DNA of 64,000 bases. It comes from Neobacillus niacini (GTDB lineage: Bacteria > Bacillota > Bacilli > Bacillales > Cytobacillaceae). This document shows positions 1 through 10,214 of this stretch, one piece after another; positions within the stretch are counted from its first letter, which is position 1; every line of letters begins with the position of its first letter. The notes beneath the pieces were generated by a model. The model had not been told where the DNA came from, did no database searches, and saw only the letters and a program-made list of their open reading frames with translations. Position numbers and translations under genes: made by a program. The stretch covers positions 2,240,001 to 2,304,000 of the forward strand of contig NZ_JAUSZN010000001.1 in the NCBI RefSeq assembly GCF_030817595.1, read 5' to 3'.

Positions 1-756
1 ACGTGTTTCTTCAGTTATAAAGGATGACGGGGCTTCCTCCACAACTTTTTGGTGACGACGCTGAATGGAACACTCACGTTCCCATAGGTAAACGGTATTT
101 CCAAAACCGTCAGCTAAGATTTGAATCTCAACATGTCTTGGATTTGCAACAAATTTTTCAATATACATCGACCCATCGCCAAAGAAATCAGTAGCCCGCT
201 TTTGGTTTCCAGCAAAAGCTTTTCGAATTTCATCACCATTCTGGACCACCTGCATTCCAATTCCCCCGCCTCCCGCGGAGGCTTTCAGCATCACAGGGTA
301 ACCGATGCGATCTGCCACTTCTACCGCTTCCTCTGCATCTGACAGCGGGTAGGTAATCCCTGGTACAACAGGAACACCTGCTTCCTCCATCACTTTGCGT
401 GATTCAATCTTACTCCCCATTTTCGAAATAACCTTTGGAGAGGGTCCGATGAATATAAGACCAGCTTCTTCACAACGGCGGGCAAATTCAGCATTTTCAG
501 AAAGCAGGCCATATCCAGGGTGGATTGCCTCCGCTCCTGAAGCTTGAGCGACCTCTAGTATCTTATTAATATTTAAATAGCTTTCTGCTACCCGGGACCC
601 GCCGATTAAATAGGCCTCATCCGCTAATTTCACATGTGGCGCGTCCGCGTCAGCTTCTGAGTATACTCCAATCGTTGTTATACCTAAGGCTTTGCATGTA
701 CGGATTACACGAACAGCAATTTCGCCGCGATTAGCAATTAACACCTTTTTGAACAT
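1..756 (-). CDS. yngH: Biotin carboxylase subunit of an acyl-CoA carboxylase (C-terminus outside the window)
   Basis: This gene carries the ATP-dependent carboxylation of biotin on a carrier protein, the first half-reaction of acetyl-, propionyl- or methylcrotonyl-CoA carboxylases. It begins MFKKVLIANRGEIAVRVIR, the standard biotin carboxylase N-terminus, followed by HPGYGLLSEN near residue 77, the ATP-grasp glycine loop KASAGGGGIGM near 160 and the segment YIEKFVANPRHVEIQ near 200. The ATG at 756 follows GGGTGGAGAGG. 252 codons are visible and the frame is open to base 1; the family is usually about 450 residues. It lies downstream of the acyl-CoA dehydrogenase and synthetase genes in the order of the B. 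subtilis yngJ-yngI-yngH mother-cell cluster, so a role in branched-chain (leucine) acyl-CoA breakdown is inferred. The substrate cannot be read from this subunit. Confidence 0.93.
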   Translation of the reverse strand, partial: MFKKVLIANRGEIAVRVIRTCKALGITTIGVYSEADADAPHVKLADEAYLIGGSRVAESYLNINKILEVAQASGAEAIHPGYGLLSENAEFARRCEEAGLIFIGPSPKVISKMGSKIESRKVMEEAGVPVVPGITYPLSDAEEAVEVADRIGYPVMLKASAGGGGIGMQVVQNGDEIRKAFAGNQKRATDFFGDGSMYIEKFVANPRHVEIQILADGFGNTVYLWERECSIQRRHQKVVEEAPSSFITEETR

Positions 757-828
757 GCCTCTCCACCCTTTCTCGCGCTTCTATCAATATCAATACTCGT
801 AAGCTTTATTACAAAGATATGTAAAAAT

Positions 829-924
829 TTAATGATTTATTTTTTCAACGATCTTAAACTGATAATCTTGTAAATGGAACCAGTCATTTGCCGGGCCTGT
901 TCCTGACAAATGACCAGCCTGCAT
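829..924 (-). CDS. Possible 31-residue peptide between acyl-CoA synthetase and biotin carboxylase
   Basis: An ATG one base after the stop of the acyl-CoA synthetase opens a short frame starting MQAGHLSGTGPANDWF and ending KIVEKINH. Residue composition looks like real protein, and the 168-bp gap is otherwise unexplained. AAAAGG at the end of the upstream gene could act as a weak ribosome binding site, giving termination-reinitiation. B. subtilis has a small biotin-attachment protein in this part of the operon, but no MKM biotinylation motif is visible here, so it is not that protein. It may be a translated linker peptide or the leftover tail of a longer protein. Confidence 0.35.
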   Translation of the reverse strand: MQAGHLSGTGPANDWFHLQDYQFKIVEKINH

Positions 925-925
925 A

Positions 926-2896
926 TTACCTTTTAACGGACGCTCTTTCAGCAACAATTTTTTGTATTTGTGCAACCGTTGCTGGGTCTTCTAGTCCAGT
1001 AATATCACCTTGGACCTTTCCGGATATAACGATTTCCTTTAATAAACGACGCATGATTTTCCCGCTGACTGTTTTCGGCAGCATATCTGTAAAAATAATC
1101 GATTTGGGAGCTGCAATCTTACCAATTTGTTGAATGATTTGAGCATTTATTTGTTGTTTTAGTTCTTCTGTACCCTCATAGCCATCCGCGAGACGGACAA
1201 ATACAAGCGGAACCTCACCTTTAATTTCATCAGGAATTCCAATAATGGCGGTTTCAGAAACGCCTGAACATTCTAGTACAGCGCTCTCCATCTCCATAGT
1301 ACTTAGACGATGTCCTGCGACATTAAACGCATCATCGGAACGGCCAACAACCCATAAGTAACCATCAGCATCGATTAATGCCAGGTCACTGGCATAATAA
1401 CAGCCGTCCACTTGGCTGAAATATGAGGCGTAATAACGCTCAGGTTCTTTCCAAAGTGTCCTGCAAAGCATAGGAAATGGTTTTCGAATCACTAGATTTC
1501 CTAACCTTCCAGGCTGAACTGGCTTGCCTTCTTCATCAACAACATCCATAACAGCACCTAAAAAGGCAGTACCTGCAGCACCCGGCTTCATCGGCGTCAG
1601 CCAAGCTGCTCCAGCTATAGGCGACCCCGCTGTTTCGGTTTGACCCCACGTATTATTGATATAGACTTTCTTCTTCCCTAACACATCATATGTCCAGTAC
1701 CAGGTTTCCGGATCGAATGGTTCTCCAACAAGGGAAATGACATCGAGACAAGACAAATCAAATTTCTCCAATACCTTATCTCCCATACTTTTTAACATTC
1801 TTAAAGCGGTTGGAGCAGTAAACAGTTTATTTACCCTGTATTTTTCAATGATTTGATAAAAGCGGTCCTTTGTTGGATAATCAACAGACCCTTCATAGAC
1901 AACCGTAGTTACTCCATTGGCTAAGGAACCTGTAATTCCCCAAATATGCATGGTTAACCAGCCGATATCCGCGGTACACCAGAACACATCGTCATGACGG
2001 TGATCCATATGATACTTGGCATATATGTAGTTCTGAATGACAAAAGCCATACCTGAATGTACGACACCTTTTGGTTTACCGGTAGTACCACTTGTATAAA
2101 ATACAATACCGCTCTCATTTGCTTCTAATCTCTCAGGTTCACAAACAATGCTTGCAGCTTTTGTCTGTTCATGCCACCAGTAATCTCGGCCTTCTTTCAT
2201 TTGAACCTCTGTGCCTAATCTATCTACGACAATGACCGCTTCAATAGAAGGAATAGATGGTACAACATGATCGACTTTTTCTTTCAAAGGAATCAAGTTA
2301 CCCCGACGCTTTGTTGCGTCCGCCGTAATCAATACTTTCGGTTCAAAATTGATTAATCGGTCCGTCAGCGATTTTTCGGAATAACCTGAGAAAATCGTAT
2401 TGTATATAGCGCCAATTCGAAAACAAGCCAAAACAGAAATAATGGCTTCCGCCAGATTTGGAAGAAAAATAGCGACACAATCACCTTTTTTTACCCCAAA
2501 TGATTTAAGAACATTCGCAAATCGATTTACTTCTGCAAGAAGCATATTATACGTGTAAAATTTGCTGTCCCCGCTCTCACCCTCCCAAATAAGAGCGGTT
2601 CGGTTTCCAGCACCATTTTCGATATGCCGATCAAGTAAATTTACACTCGGATTACTAATGCCGCCGGTAAAAAAGCGAAAATCAGGAAGTTCCCCACTAA
2701 TGGTTTCTTTCCATGGTTCATACCAAACAAGTTCGCGGGCTGTTTGATCCCAGAATGCCGCAGGATCGTCTTTGGATTGTTTAAGAAGTTCTTGAAAAGC
2801 TTCATTACTTCCAATGGAGGTTGAACGCACTTTTTCTTCTGCTGGATAAATGAGTTTACTATTTGAAACGACTTGTAAAATTCCACTGATATCCAT
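926..2896 (-). CDS. Acyl-CoA synthetase of the acetyl-CoA synthetase (Acs) type
   Basis: AMP-forming ligase that activates a short carboxylic acid to its CoA thioester through an acyl-adenylate. The 656 residues match the length of AcsA. Visible motifs are the P-loop-like YTSGTTGKPKG near residue 267, the Acs-type WCTADIGW near 305, NTWGQTET near 414, the hinge aspartate region GRSDDAFNVAGHR near 520, and the C-terminal acetylatable lysine motif PKTVSGKIMRR near 615. In acetate-specific Acs the motif reads TWWQTE and the second Trp closes the acetate pocket; here it is Gly, which in the family widens the pocket for longer or branched acids. With the dehydrogenase upstream and the biotin carboxylase downstream, activation of propionate, isobutyrate or isovalerate is more likely than acetate (inference). 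Confidence 0.88.
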   Translation of the reverse strand: MDISGILQVVSNSKLIYPAEEKVRSTSIGSNEAFQELLKQSKDDPAAFWDQTARELVWYEPWKETISGELPDFRFFTGGISNPSVNLLDRHIENGAGNRTALIWEGESGDSKFYTYNMLLAEVNRFANVLKSFGVKKGDCVAIFLPNLAEAIISVLACFRIGAIYNTIFSGYSEKSLTDRLINFEPKVLITADATKRRGNLIPLKEKVDHVVPSIPSIEAVIVVDRLGTEVQMKEGRDYWWHEQTKAASIVCEPERLEANESGIVFYTSGTTGKPKGVVHSGMAFVIQNYIYAKYHMDHRHDDVFWCTADIGWLTMHIWGITGSLANGVTTVVYEGSVDYPTKDRFYQIIEKYRVNKLFTAPTALRMLKSMGDKVLEKFDLSCLDVISLVGEPFDPETWYWTYDVLGKKKVYINNTWGQTETAGSPIAGAAWLTPMKPGAAGTAFLGAVMDVVDEEGKPVQPGRLGNLVIRKPFPMLCRTLWKEPERYYASYFSQVDGCYYASDLALIDADGYLWVVGRSDDAFNVAGHRLSTMEMESAVLECSGVSETAIIGIPDEIKGEVPLVFVRLADGYEGTEELKQQINAQIIQQIGKIAAPKSIIFTDMLPKTVSGKIMRRLLKEIVISGKVQGDITGLEDPATVAQIQKIVAERASVKR

Positions 2897-2928
2897 GTCA
2901 GGGCTCCTTTAACAATGATATTTATTAT

Positions 2929-4068
2929 TTAACATCCAATTTGTTTAGCAATGACCATTCGTTGAACTTCAGATGTGCCTTCACCAATTTCCAAGAGTTT
3001 CGCATCACGGAAGAATCGCTCAACTTGATATTCCTTCATATATCCATATCCGCCATGAATTTGAACCGCTTGGTCACATGCACGCATGCAGATTTCCGAA
3101 GCAAATAACTTTGCAAATGCGGCTTCCTTCTTAAATACTCGCCCTTGATCCTTTAACCAGGCTGCTTTGAAAACCATATTCCGGGCTAATTCAATATTCA
3201 TTGCCATATCAGCGAGCTTAAATTGGATAGCCTGGAAGTTGGATAAACTTTTTCCGAACTGTTTTCTCTCTTTTGCATATTGAAGAGATTTTTCATACGC
3301 ACCTTGAGCAATACCTACCGCCATGGCGCCAATTCCAATCCTTCCACCATCAAGGGTAGCTAAAAATTGTTTGTAACCGTTTCCAATTGTGCCTAGCAAA
3401 TTTTCCTTTGGAACTCTTACATTTTCCATGATTAGTTCTGTCGTATTCGAAGCATGCAAACCCATTTTTTCGTAGTTGTCAATTACAGTGAATCCTGGAG
3501 CATTCGTAGGAACGATAAATGCGGTGATACCGTTAATCCCTTTTGAGCGGTCTGTTACCGCCGTTACTGCCAGGTGCTTCGCGTAGCTTGCGTTTGTGAT
3601 GAAACATTTAGAGCCGTTAATGACCCACTCATCTCCATCAAGAACTGCTGTTGTTTGCGTTCCCCCTGCATCGGAGCCTGCATTTGGTTCCGTCAATCCA
3701 AATGCTCCGAAGGATTCTCCAGTACAAATGGGTGCTAAGTATTTTTCCTTTTGCTCGTGGGTTCCGAATAAATTTAGCGGCGCCCCGCCTAATGAAATAT
3801 GTGCTGAATATGTAATACCTGTGGATGCACACACGCGGCTAAGTTCTTCAACGACGATTGCAAAGCTAGTTGTATCTGCCTCTCCGCCCCCATATTGCTC
3901 CGGGAATGGGAGACCCATAATCCCTAGCTCCGATAATTTTGAAAAGATTTCCTTAGGGAAAGCCCCTGTTCGATCACGTTCATCTGCCCCTGGTGCAACC
4001 TCTGCATCGGCGAAATCTCGAATTAAATCGCGAATCATCTCTTGTTCTTTCGTTAAATCAAAATTCAT
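2929..4068 (-). CDS. yngJ: Acyl-CoA dehydrogenase, short/branched-chain type
   Basis: FAD-dependent enzyme that puts a trans-2,3 double bond into an acyl-CoA and passes electrons to ETF. 379 residues, typical for the family. The flavin segment FGLTEPNAGSDAGG lies near residue 125, KCFITNAS near 155, and the C-terminal helix ends IGEGTSEVQR, where Glu363 sits at the catalytic base position of short- and medium-chain dehydrogenases. That differs from human isovaleryl-CoA dehydrogenase, whose base lies on an earlier helix. The ATG at 4068 follows AAAGGAGTTGTAG. It is the first gene of the operon; the gap to the synthetase is 32 bp. Resemblance to B. subtilis YngJ/MmgC/AcdA is by order and motifs, and the exact substrate is not determined. 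Confidence 0.92.
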   Translation of the reverse strand: MNFDLTKEQEMIRDLIRDFADAEVAPGADERDRTGAFPKEIFSKLSELGIMGLPFPEQYGGGEADTTSFAIVVEELSRVCASTGITYSAHISLGGAPLNLFGTHEQKEKYLAPICTGESFGAFGLTEPNAGSDAGGTQTTAVLDGDEWVINGSKCFITNASYAKHLAVTAVTDRSKGINGITAFIVPTNAPGFTVIDNYEKMGLHASNTTELIMENVRVPKENLLGTIGNGYKQFLATLDGGRIGIGAMAVGIAQGAYEKSLQYAKERKQFGKSLSNFQAIQFKLADMAMNIELARNMVFKAAWLKDQGRVFKKEAAFAKLFASEICMRACDQAVQIHGGYGYMKEYQVERFFRDAKLLEIGEGTSEVQRMVIAKQIGC

Positions 4069-4326
4069 TTATCTACAACTCCTTTCAATTCCTGATTGTT
4101 TTTAGTAAAAAAATATAAAAACAAACTTATAAACTTACTATTCTATGTACAGCCCCCCTTTCAATACTGTCTAAATTTTCTTATAATCAGAATATAACGA
4201 TTAGCATTATTATGCTATGTACGTTTTCATGAATATAGTTGTAATAAATTTGTGACTTTTACACAAAAACATTAAATGGACCGAAATGTAATAGAATTCA
4301 ATTTCATAGAGGAAGAGTGATGAACG

Positions 4327-6156
4327 ATGCAAGATACATTAACTCATCGGCAGCTAAAGTCCTTAATCCATGTGTCCAACGTTATAAATTCAAAATTAGA
4401 TATTAATACCATTTTTGAATCCATCATGAGTGAAACAATATCCGTGGTTGAAGCTGCTGGGGGCGGCTCGATATGGATTTTTGACAAAAACCAGAATCGA
4501 CTGATCGCGAAATCAGCGCAAGGATTATTCTATCCACATATTTTTAGGCAAATTAAACTTGTTAGCGGTGAATCCATGACAGGGATGGCTTTTGCAGCAA
4601 AAAAATGTCTCATTTTTTGGGATGAGGGGGAAGTTAAACAGGCACTGTCTACATTAACCCCATATAATAGAGATTTATTAGATCAGGCGATTCCGAGTAA
4701 TTTCCACTTTACCTCGGTCATTTCTTCCCCTATTTTACAAAAGGGAAAATGTATTGGGGTCATTACATTAGACTCGTTTGAACAGTCTTTGCAGTTTAAA
4801 CAAGAGGATATTCATTTATTAGAAGCGATTGGTCACCAAGCTGCTGTTGCCTTGGAAAGATCCAAATTATTTTTTGAAAAAGAAAAAATGGTTCACACAC
4901 TTTCCCATTCCATTGAAATACATAGAAACTTAGCGAATCTTGTTGTGAATGGAGAAGGTATTCAATCGATTTTGAATTATATACATAATACAATTGGACA
5001 GCACCTGTTTCTCTTTGATGAAATAGGAGAATTAAGGGCTTCCGCATGTCATTCCTCATTTTCTGGTGAAATGACCGAATATATGAAAGCGTATGCAAAA
5101 CAAATTATCCTAACACTAGAAAACTCACATACTGTTTCCGAGATAACATTAATAGACGATACATATCAATTAGTTGTTTTACCGCTTGGATCTAAGCAAA
5201 AGTCTCTTGGTGGTCTAATCATCCTTTCTCATCAAAAAGTTAGTAATGTGGATATCGCCGCTCTTGAACATGCATGTACGGTCATTTCCCTTGAACTAGT
5301 AAAAGAGCAAGCCGTATTTGATACACAGCAGCGTTTAAGAGGCGAATTCGTGACCAAGCTTTTTTCAGGACAGATTGATGAGCTGCTGATTCAGAAAGCA
5401 AAAAATTTAAATTTTGACCCTAACTGGAACTACGTGGCGATTATTATTAATTTTAAAGATAAGTCCAATGAGCAAAAAGTTTTTGGCGACCCCGTTATCA
5501 GAAATTTACTCCATATGACCAATAGAACATTACTTGGGAGGAACCTTCAAGTAACGGCGGTAAGGGATAAAAATCAAATCGTTGCTCTTATTTCCTTGCA
5601 TTCAAAAGTTTCATCTAGCAATATTGTTGCTGAAATAAAGGAACTCTCAAAAAAGTTACAGCAGGAGATTAATCATAAATATAGTGAGATAGATACATCC
5701 ATAGGTATTGGAAGAATGAAGCAAGGGCTTACTCTTATCCATGAGTCATTTGTAGAAGCAACCAAATGCATAAAATTCCTCAAAATCTATTCTTTTGAAG
5801 ATAGAGTCATAAGTTATACAGATCTTGGGGTCCAGAGGTTTATTTTACAAAATTCAAAGGAAGAATTGATCGATTTTATCCAAGAAGTATTAGGTCCTCT
5901 TATTCAATACGAACAATCTAGAAAAGGAGAATTGTTAAGCACGCTTGTTGTTTATTTAGACCAGAATCAAAACATCCGGAAAACGGCAGATTGTTTGCAT
6001 ATTCATACTAATACTCTAAGCTATCGTTTAAAGCGCATTGAGGAGATTCTAGTAACGAATTTGAATGATAGTCATTCCTTATTTAATATTCATTTAGCCA
6101 TCAATATTTATCAGTTTATAAAAGATAAAGATTCGTTACAGAAAAACAAAAGTTAA
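4327..6156 (+). CDS. GAF-domain, PucR/CdaR-type transcriptional regulator
   Basis: 609-residue regulator with an N-terminal GAF sensor (about 10-190, ending HLLEAIGHQAAVALERSK), a middle region like the GGDEF-derived linker of the CdaR family (about 340-480), and a C-terminal PucR-type helix-turn-helix with NIRKTADCLHIHTNTLSYR near 550. The family binds DNA through this C-terminal HTH and senses small molecules through the N-terminal part. The start ATG follows GAGGAAGAG. It is transcribed away from the acyl-CoA operon across a 258-bp shared promoter region, so it is the natural candidate regulator of that operon (inference). The effector is unknown; GAF domains often bind small aromatics, nucleotides or acyl compounds. 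Confidence 0.85.
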   Translation: MQDTLTHRQLKSLIHVSNVINSKLDINTIFESIMSETISVVEAAGGGSIWIFDKNQNRLIAKSAQGLFYPHIFRQIKLVSGESMTGMAFAAKKCLIFWDEGEVKQALSTLTPYNRDLLDQAIPSNFHFTSVISSPILQKGKCIGVITLDSFEQSLQFKQEDIHLLEAIGHQAAVALERSKLFFEKEKMVHTLSHSIEIHRNLANLVVNGEGIQSILNYIHNTIGQHLFLFDEIGELRASACHSSFSGEMTEYMKAYAKQIILTLENSHTVSEITLIDDTYQLVVLPLGSKQKSLGGLIILSHQKVSNVDIAALEHACTVISLELVKEQAVFDTQQRLRGEFVTKLFSGQIDELLIQKAKNLNFDPNWNYVAIIINFKDKSNEQKVFGDPVIRNLLHMTNRTLLGRNLQVTAVRDKNQIVALISLHSKVSSSNIVAEIKELSKKLQQEINHKYSEIDTSIGIGRMKQGLTLIHESFVEATKCIKFLKIYSFEDRVISYTDLGVQRFILQNSKEELIDFIQEVLGPLIQYEQSRKGELLSTLVVYLDQNQNIRKTADCLHIHTNTLSYRLKRIEEILVTNLNDSHSLFNIHLAINIYQFIKDKDSLQKNKS

Positions 6157-6377
6157 TTACTAGAAACAGGATTAAAAGCCCATCTATCTAAAAGGTAAAA
6201 TTAGGTAAAATGGTCCGAAACGAAATGATAGACAAGTTCAATTTATCCATTTTTCTAAATATAGTGATTTTTCAGTGTAATCAACAGTCTTTCCTTGGTA
6301 ATATACTAAATAACTACCATTTATTTCTACATCCGAAATAATAAAATGGCAGCTATTACATATTAGGGGGAAAATCT

Positions 6378-7685
6378 ATGAAAAAGTTTTCAAAGGCTGT
6401 TATTCCAGCCGCCATGGCATTAACCATGGCACTTTCAACCACCGCCTTGGCTGGACCTCAATCAAATCCAAACGGACCCTATATTGAGGGAGAACAAAAT
6501 ATCTCTTTATCAAGCTACATGTCCAATGAGGAACTAACCAAAACGCTGCAGAAACTAGAGGCCTCTTCTAAAGGGAAAATGAAGTTAGAAGTTGTCGGAT
6601 ATTCTAACCATACATTAGATGGTTATAAAACCGAAGCAGATAAAGGAGATCCTCTGTATGTTGTTAAATTCGGTGATGCGGATCCAAACAAAAAAAGGAT
6701 CTTAATTACAACACAAATCCATGGAAACGAACAAATTGGAACAGAAGCTGCCATTGATATTATTCAAAAGCTATCAAGCGGCGGACAGGAAATTGATGAA
6801 ATACTAGATAAAGTTTCTATTTGGATTATGCCTAGAATTAATCCAGAAGGATCAGATAATACATTTGAAGGAAAATGGTACCCTACTCGTTATACACACC
6901 AGACCTGGCTTCCAGAAAATATAGCCCTGCCTTCAGGTACTGTAGCGCCTTGGTACTATAATGCAGATGGTAGTGAAAGAGGTCAAGCAAATGAAGGCCG
7001 TGTGGTGTATGGTATCCCTGGTTACGACCAGAACAGAGACTACAATCCGAATTTGGATTTTAGGGTAGAAAAAGAAGACAAAAATAAAGTTTCAGCATTT
7101 TTAAATAGCAAAGCAACAAATAACAGCAATTATGGTGGTTTCTATGTAACAGCCGAAGCACGTACGGTGACAAAGGTTTTCCAAGAATTTAAACCGGATG
7201 TTTTTGTTGATGTACACCACCGTGGATTTAATACACTTTCTGATGAGGATAACAGATCCGTTCCAGTCCAAGTGGCGGCAGTTGTAGCCGATCCATACAC
7301 CGATCCTTTCTCAGGTAAACAATATGAAGTGGACGAAGAGGTATTAAAGCTTGGCAAACAGGTTAATGCACTAGCCAATCTTGCTCTTCAAAGAGGAAAC
7401 TCACATTATGGCGCAGTGCAAAAATATCCTGATGTTAACCTTCCAGGGACAGCACTTGGAGCGTTTGCTTTAAATGATGCAGCCATCATGCTGATTGAAA
7501 TTAAAGGACAAAGCCAGACACTCGGGCAAAAACAGGCTGGCATGCTGAAGGAAACAGTAAAAGTTCCATTATTTGAGGTATTCAAAGGGCTTGCGGACGG
7601 ATCCATTCATGATGTGGATACGGCAATTTATGATGCGATTCCAGAATCAACGAACAGAATTGAAGACCCTTCAACTAGGGATTAA
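6378..7685 (+). CDS. Secreted M14-family zinc carboxypeptidase
   Basis: 435-residue exported metallopeptidase expected to remove C-terminal residues from peptides outside the cell. A signal peptide is clear (MKKF, hydrophobic core, cut after TALA near residue 26). The zinc ligands are in QIHGNEQIG (His115, Glu118) and VDVHHRG near residue 278, and the catalytic Glu of M14 is likely in LIEIKGQ near 373, giving the usual HxxE...H...E order. The substrate-binding segment IMPRINPEGSDN near 150 also fits. The ATG follows TTAGGGGGAAAATCT, and the gene stands alone with its own terminator. TGGTCCGAAACG upstream (6211-6222) resembles a sequence in front of the regulator at 4327. Confidence 0.88.
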   Translation: MKKFSKAVIPAAMALTMALSTTALAGPQSNPNGPYIEGEQNISLSSYMSNEELTKTLQKLEASSKGKMKLEVVGYSNHTLDGYKTEADKGDPLYVVKFGDADPNKKRILITTQIHGNEQIGTEAAIDIIQKLSSGGQEIDEILDKVSIWIMPRINPEGSDNTFEGKWYPTRYTHQTWLPENIALPSGTVAPWYYNADGSERGQANEGRVVYGIPGYDQNRDYNPNLDFRVEKEDKNKVSAFLNSKATNNSNYGGFYVTAEARTVTKVFQEFKPDVFVDVHHRGFNTLSDEDNRSVPVQVAAVVADPYTDPFSGKQYEVDEEVLKLGKQVNALANLALQRGNSHYGAVQKYPDVNLPGTALGAFALNDAAIMLIEIKGQSQTLGQKQAGMLKETVKVPLFEVFKGLADGSIHDVDTAIYDAIPESTNRIEDPSTRD

Positions 7686-7712
7686 TAGATTTTGATAATA
7701 AGAATATAGTCT

Positions 7713-7741
7713 GAGGCTGACCTATTGGGTCAGCCTTTTTT
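7713..7741 (+). terminator. Terminator of the carboxypeptidase gene
   Basis: GGCTGACC (7715-7722) pairs with GGTCAGCC (7728-7735), followed by a run of six T. It sits 30 bp after the stop of the M14 peptidase. Confidence 0.9.
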
Positions 7742-7749
7742 CCCTTACA

Positions 7750-8091
7750 TTACATTTCAAATGTGCAAATTAAATCCGTTTCCTCTAATATATTTAAACT
7801 TTCTATCTCTTTAATCACTTGAACATTTCTTGGGAGAAGTATGAGCGCACTATTTACAACAGTAATCTCATATTCGATTTCACAGACAGCTGGTACTTGC
7901 CCAATAATCTTTTGAGCCAGGTCAAAAGGTACTTCAATTTGTGCGATTTTGTGACCGTTGGAAACACCATCTTCGTTAGACAGAGCTTGTTTTTTACTTA
8001 GAATATGAATTTCTCCAACTTGAACAACTTTTCCCTCATCATTCTTGGAATCATATGTACGAGCAAAAATAATAACTTCCTGCCGTTTCAT
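7750..8091 (-). CDS. Hypothetical protein, 113 residues
   Basis: A soluble protein of mixed composition beginning MKRQEVIIFARTYDSKNDEG and ending ETDLICTFEM. I chose the ATG at 8091 because GGAGGTGATTGT lies just ahead of it; a start 18 bp upstream would overlap that ribosome binding site. The pattern suggests an all-beta fold with alternating hydrophobic residues and a late segment ALILLPRNVQVIKEI. No motif allows a functional call. The gene is convergent with the peptidase gene and its stop nearly abuts that terminator. Confidence 0.65.
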   Translation of the reverse strand: MKRQEVIIFARTYDSKNDEGKVVQVGEIHILSKKQALSNEDGVSNGHKIAQIEVPFDLAQKIIGQVPAVCEIEYEITVVNSALILLPRNVQVIKEIESLNILEETDLICTFEM

Positions 8092-8267
8092 GAATACAAT
8101 CACCTCCATTATTTAACAATTCATCATCATTATATGTTCTTGATTAAGAACAATCAAGCGAAACATCCCCTTTTAATTTGAAATAAAACTCTCTCGTATG
8201 CAAGTGAATACTAAAAGGGAATGATACTAAGGTTGAAAAAAAATCATTACGGGAAGGAAGATCTTAA

Positions 8268-8477
8268 GTGGCAGATATGACTCTTTTTATTAAAGAAGCA
8301 ACAAGTATGCTACCCATTCAAACATTAGAAACCGTCCTTATGCAAATGGATGGAGTCGAAAGAGCCTTGGTTGATACAGAGGATGGTGAGGTGAAAATAT
8401 CTTACAATGAAAATCAGGTTGCTCAGGAGAAAATTATCAATAGGATTCAAGAGCATGGATTACACCTACTAGAATAG
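8268..8477 (+). CDS. Small HMA-fold-like protein without the metal CxxC
   Basis: 69 residues starting at GTG, 7 bases after GGGAAGGAAG. The segment LETVLMQMDGVERALVDTE, followed by an even beta strand (VKISYN) and a second helix (KIINRIQEHG), matches the beta-alpha-beta-beta-alpha-beta plan of heavy-metal-associated domains, as in CopZ. The CxxC metal-binding pair normally found at the N-terminal loop is absent (MLPIQT occupies that place). It is therefore unlikely to be a copper chaperone; a protein-interaction or small-ligand role is possible. It is a single gene, convergent with the beta-glucosidase. Confidence 0.7.
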   Translation: MADMTLFIKEATSMLPIQTLETVLMQMDGVERALVDTEDGEVKISYNENQVAQEKIINRIQEHGLHLLE

Positions 8478-8489
8478 AGGGTTTATTCT

Positions 8490-8532
8490 TAAAAAGGCAA
8501 AACCGTCACATTATAAGTAAACGGTTTTGCCT
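8490..8532 (-). terminator. Terminator of the 6-phospho-beta-glucosidase gene
   Basis: AGGCAAAACCGT (8495-8506) pairs perfectly with ACGGTTTTGCCT (8521-8532). On the minus strand it is followed by a T run, so it ends the gene at 8554; it probably also stops plus-strand readthrough from the small gene at 8268. Confidence 0.85.
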
Positions 8533-8553
8533 GTTATAACAACTCCTATATTC

Positions 8554-10017
<1,464 letters not shown>

Positions 10018-10177
10018 TTACTGTAATTTAAAATAGATAACATTCAATGCTTTTATTTGGAGGTTTGAATAAACCACCATTACCCACTTTTTAACTTGCT
10101 CTGTTTTTCCTTAATTATGATAAAGTTGTAAAACACTGAAATAATTTAGCTCTTACATGCAAGAACCTTTTAAATTG

Positions 10178-10208
10178 CAAAAAAAAACGATGCCTTCTTA
10201 CAGCATCG
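10178..10208 (-). terminator. Terminator of the efflux transporter gene
   Basis: On the minus strand CGATGC, a nine-base loop and GCATCG (10188-10208) are followed by nine T, just after the stop of the gene at 10215. Confidence 0.9.
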
Positions 10209-10214
10209 CCCACC

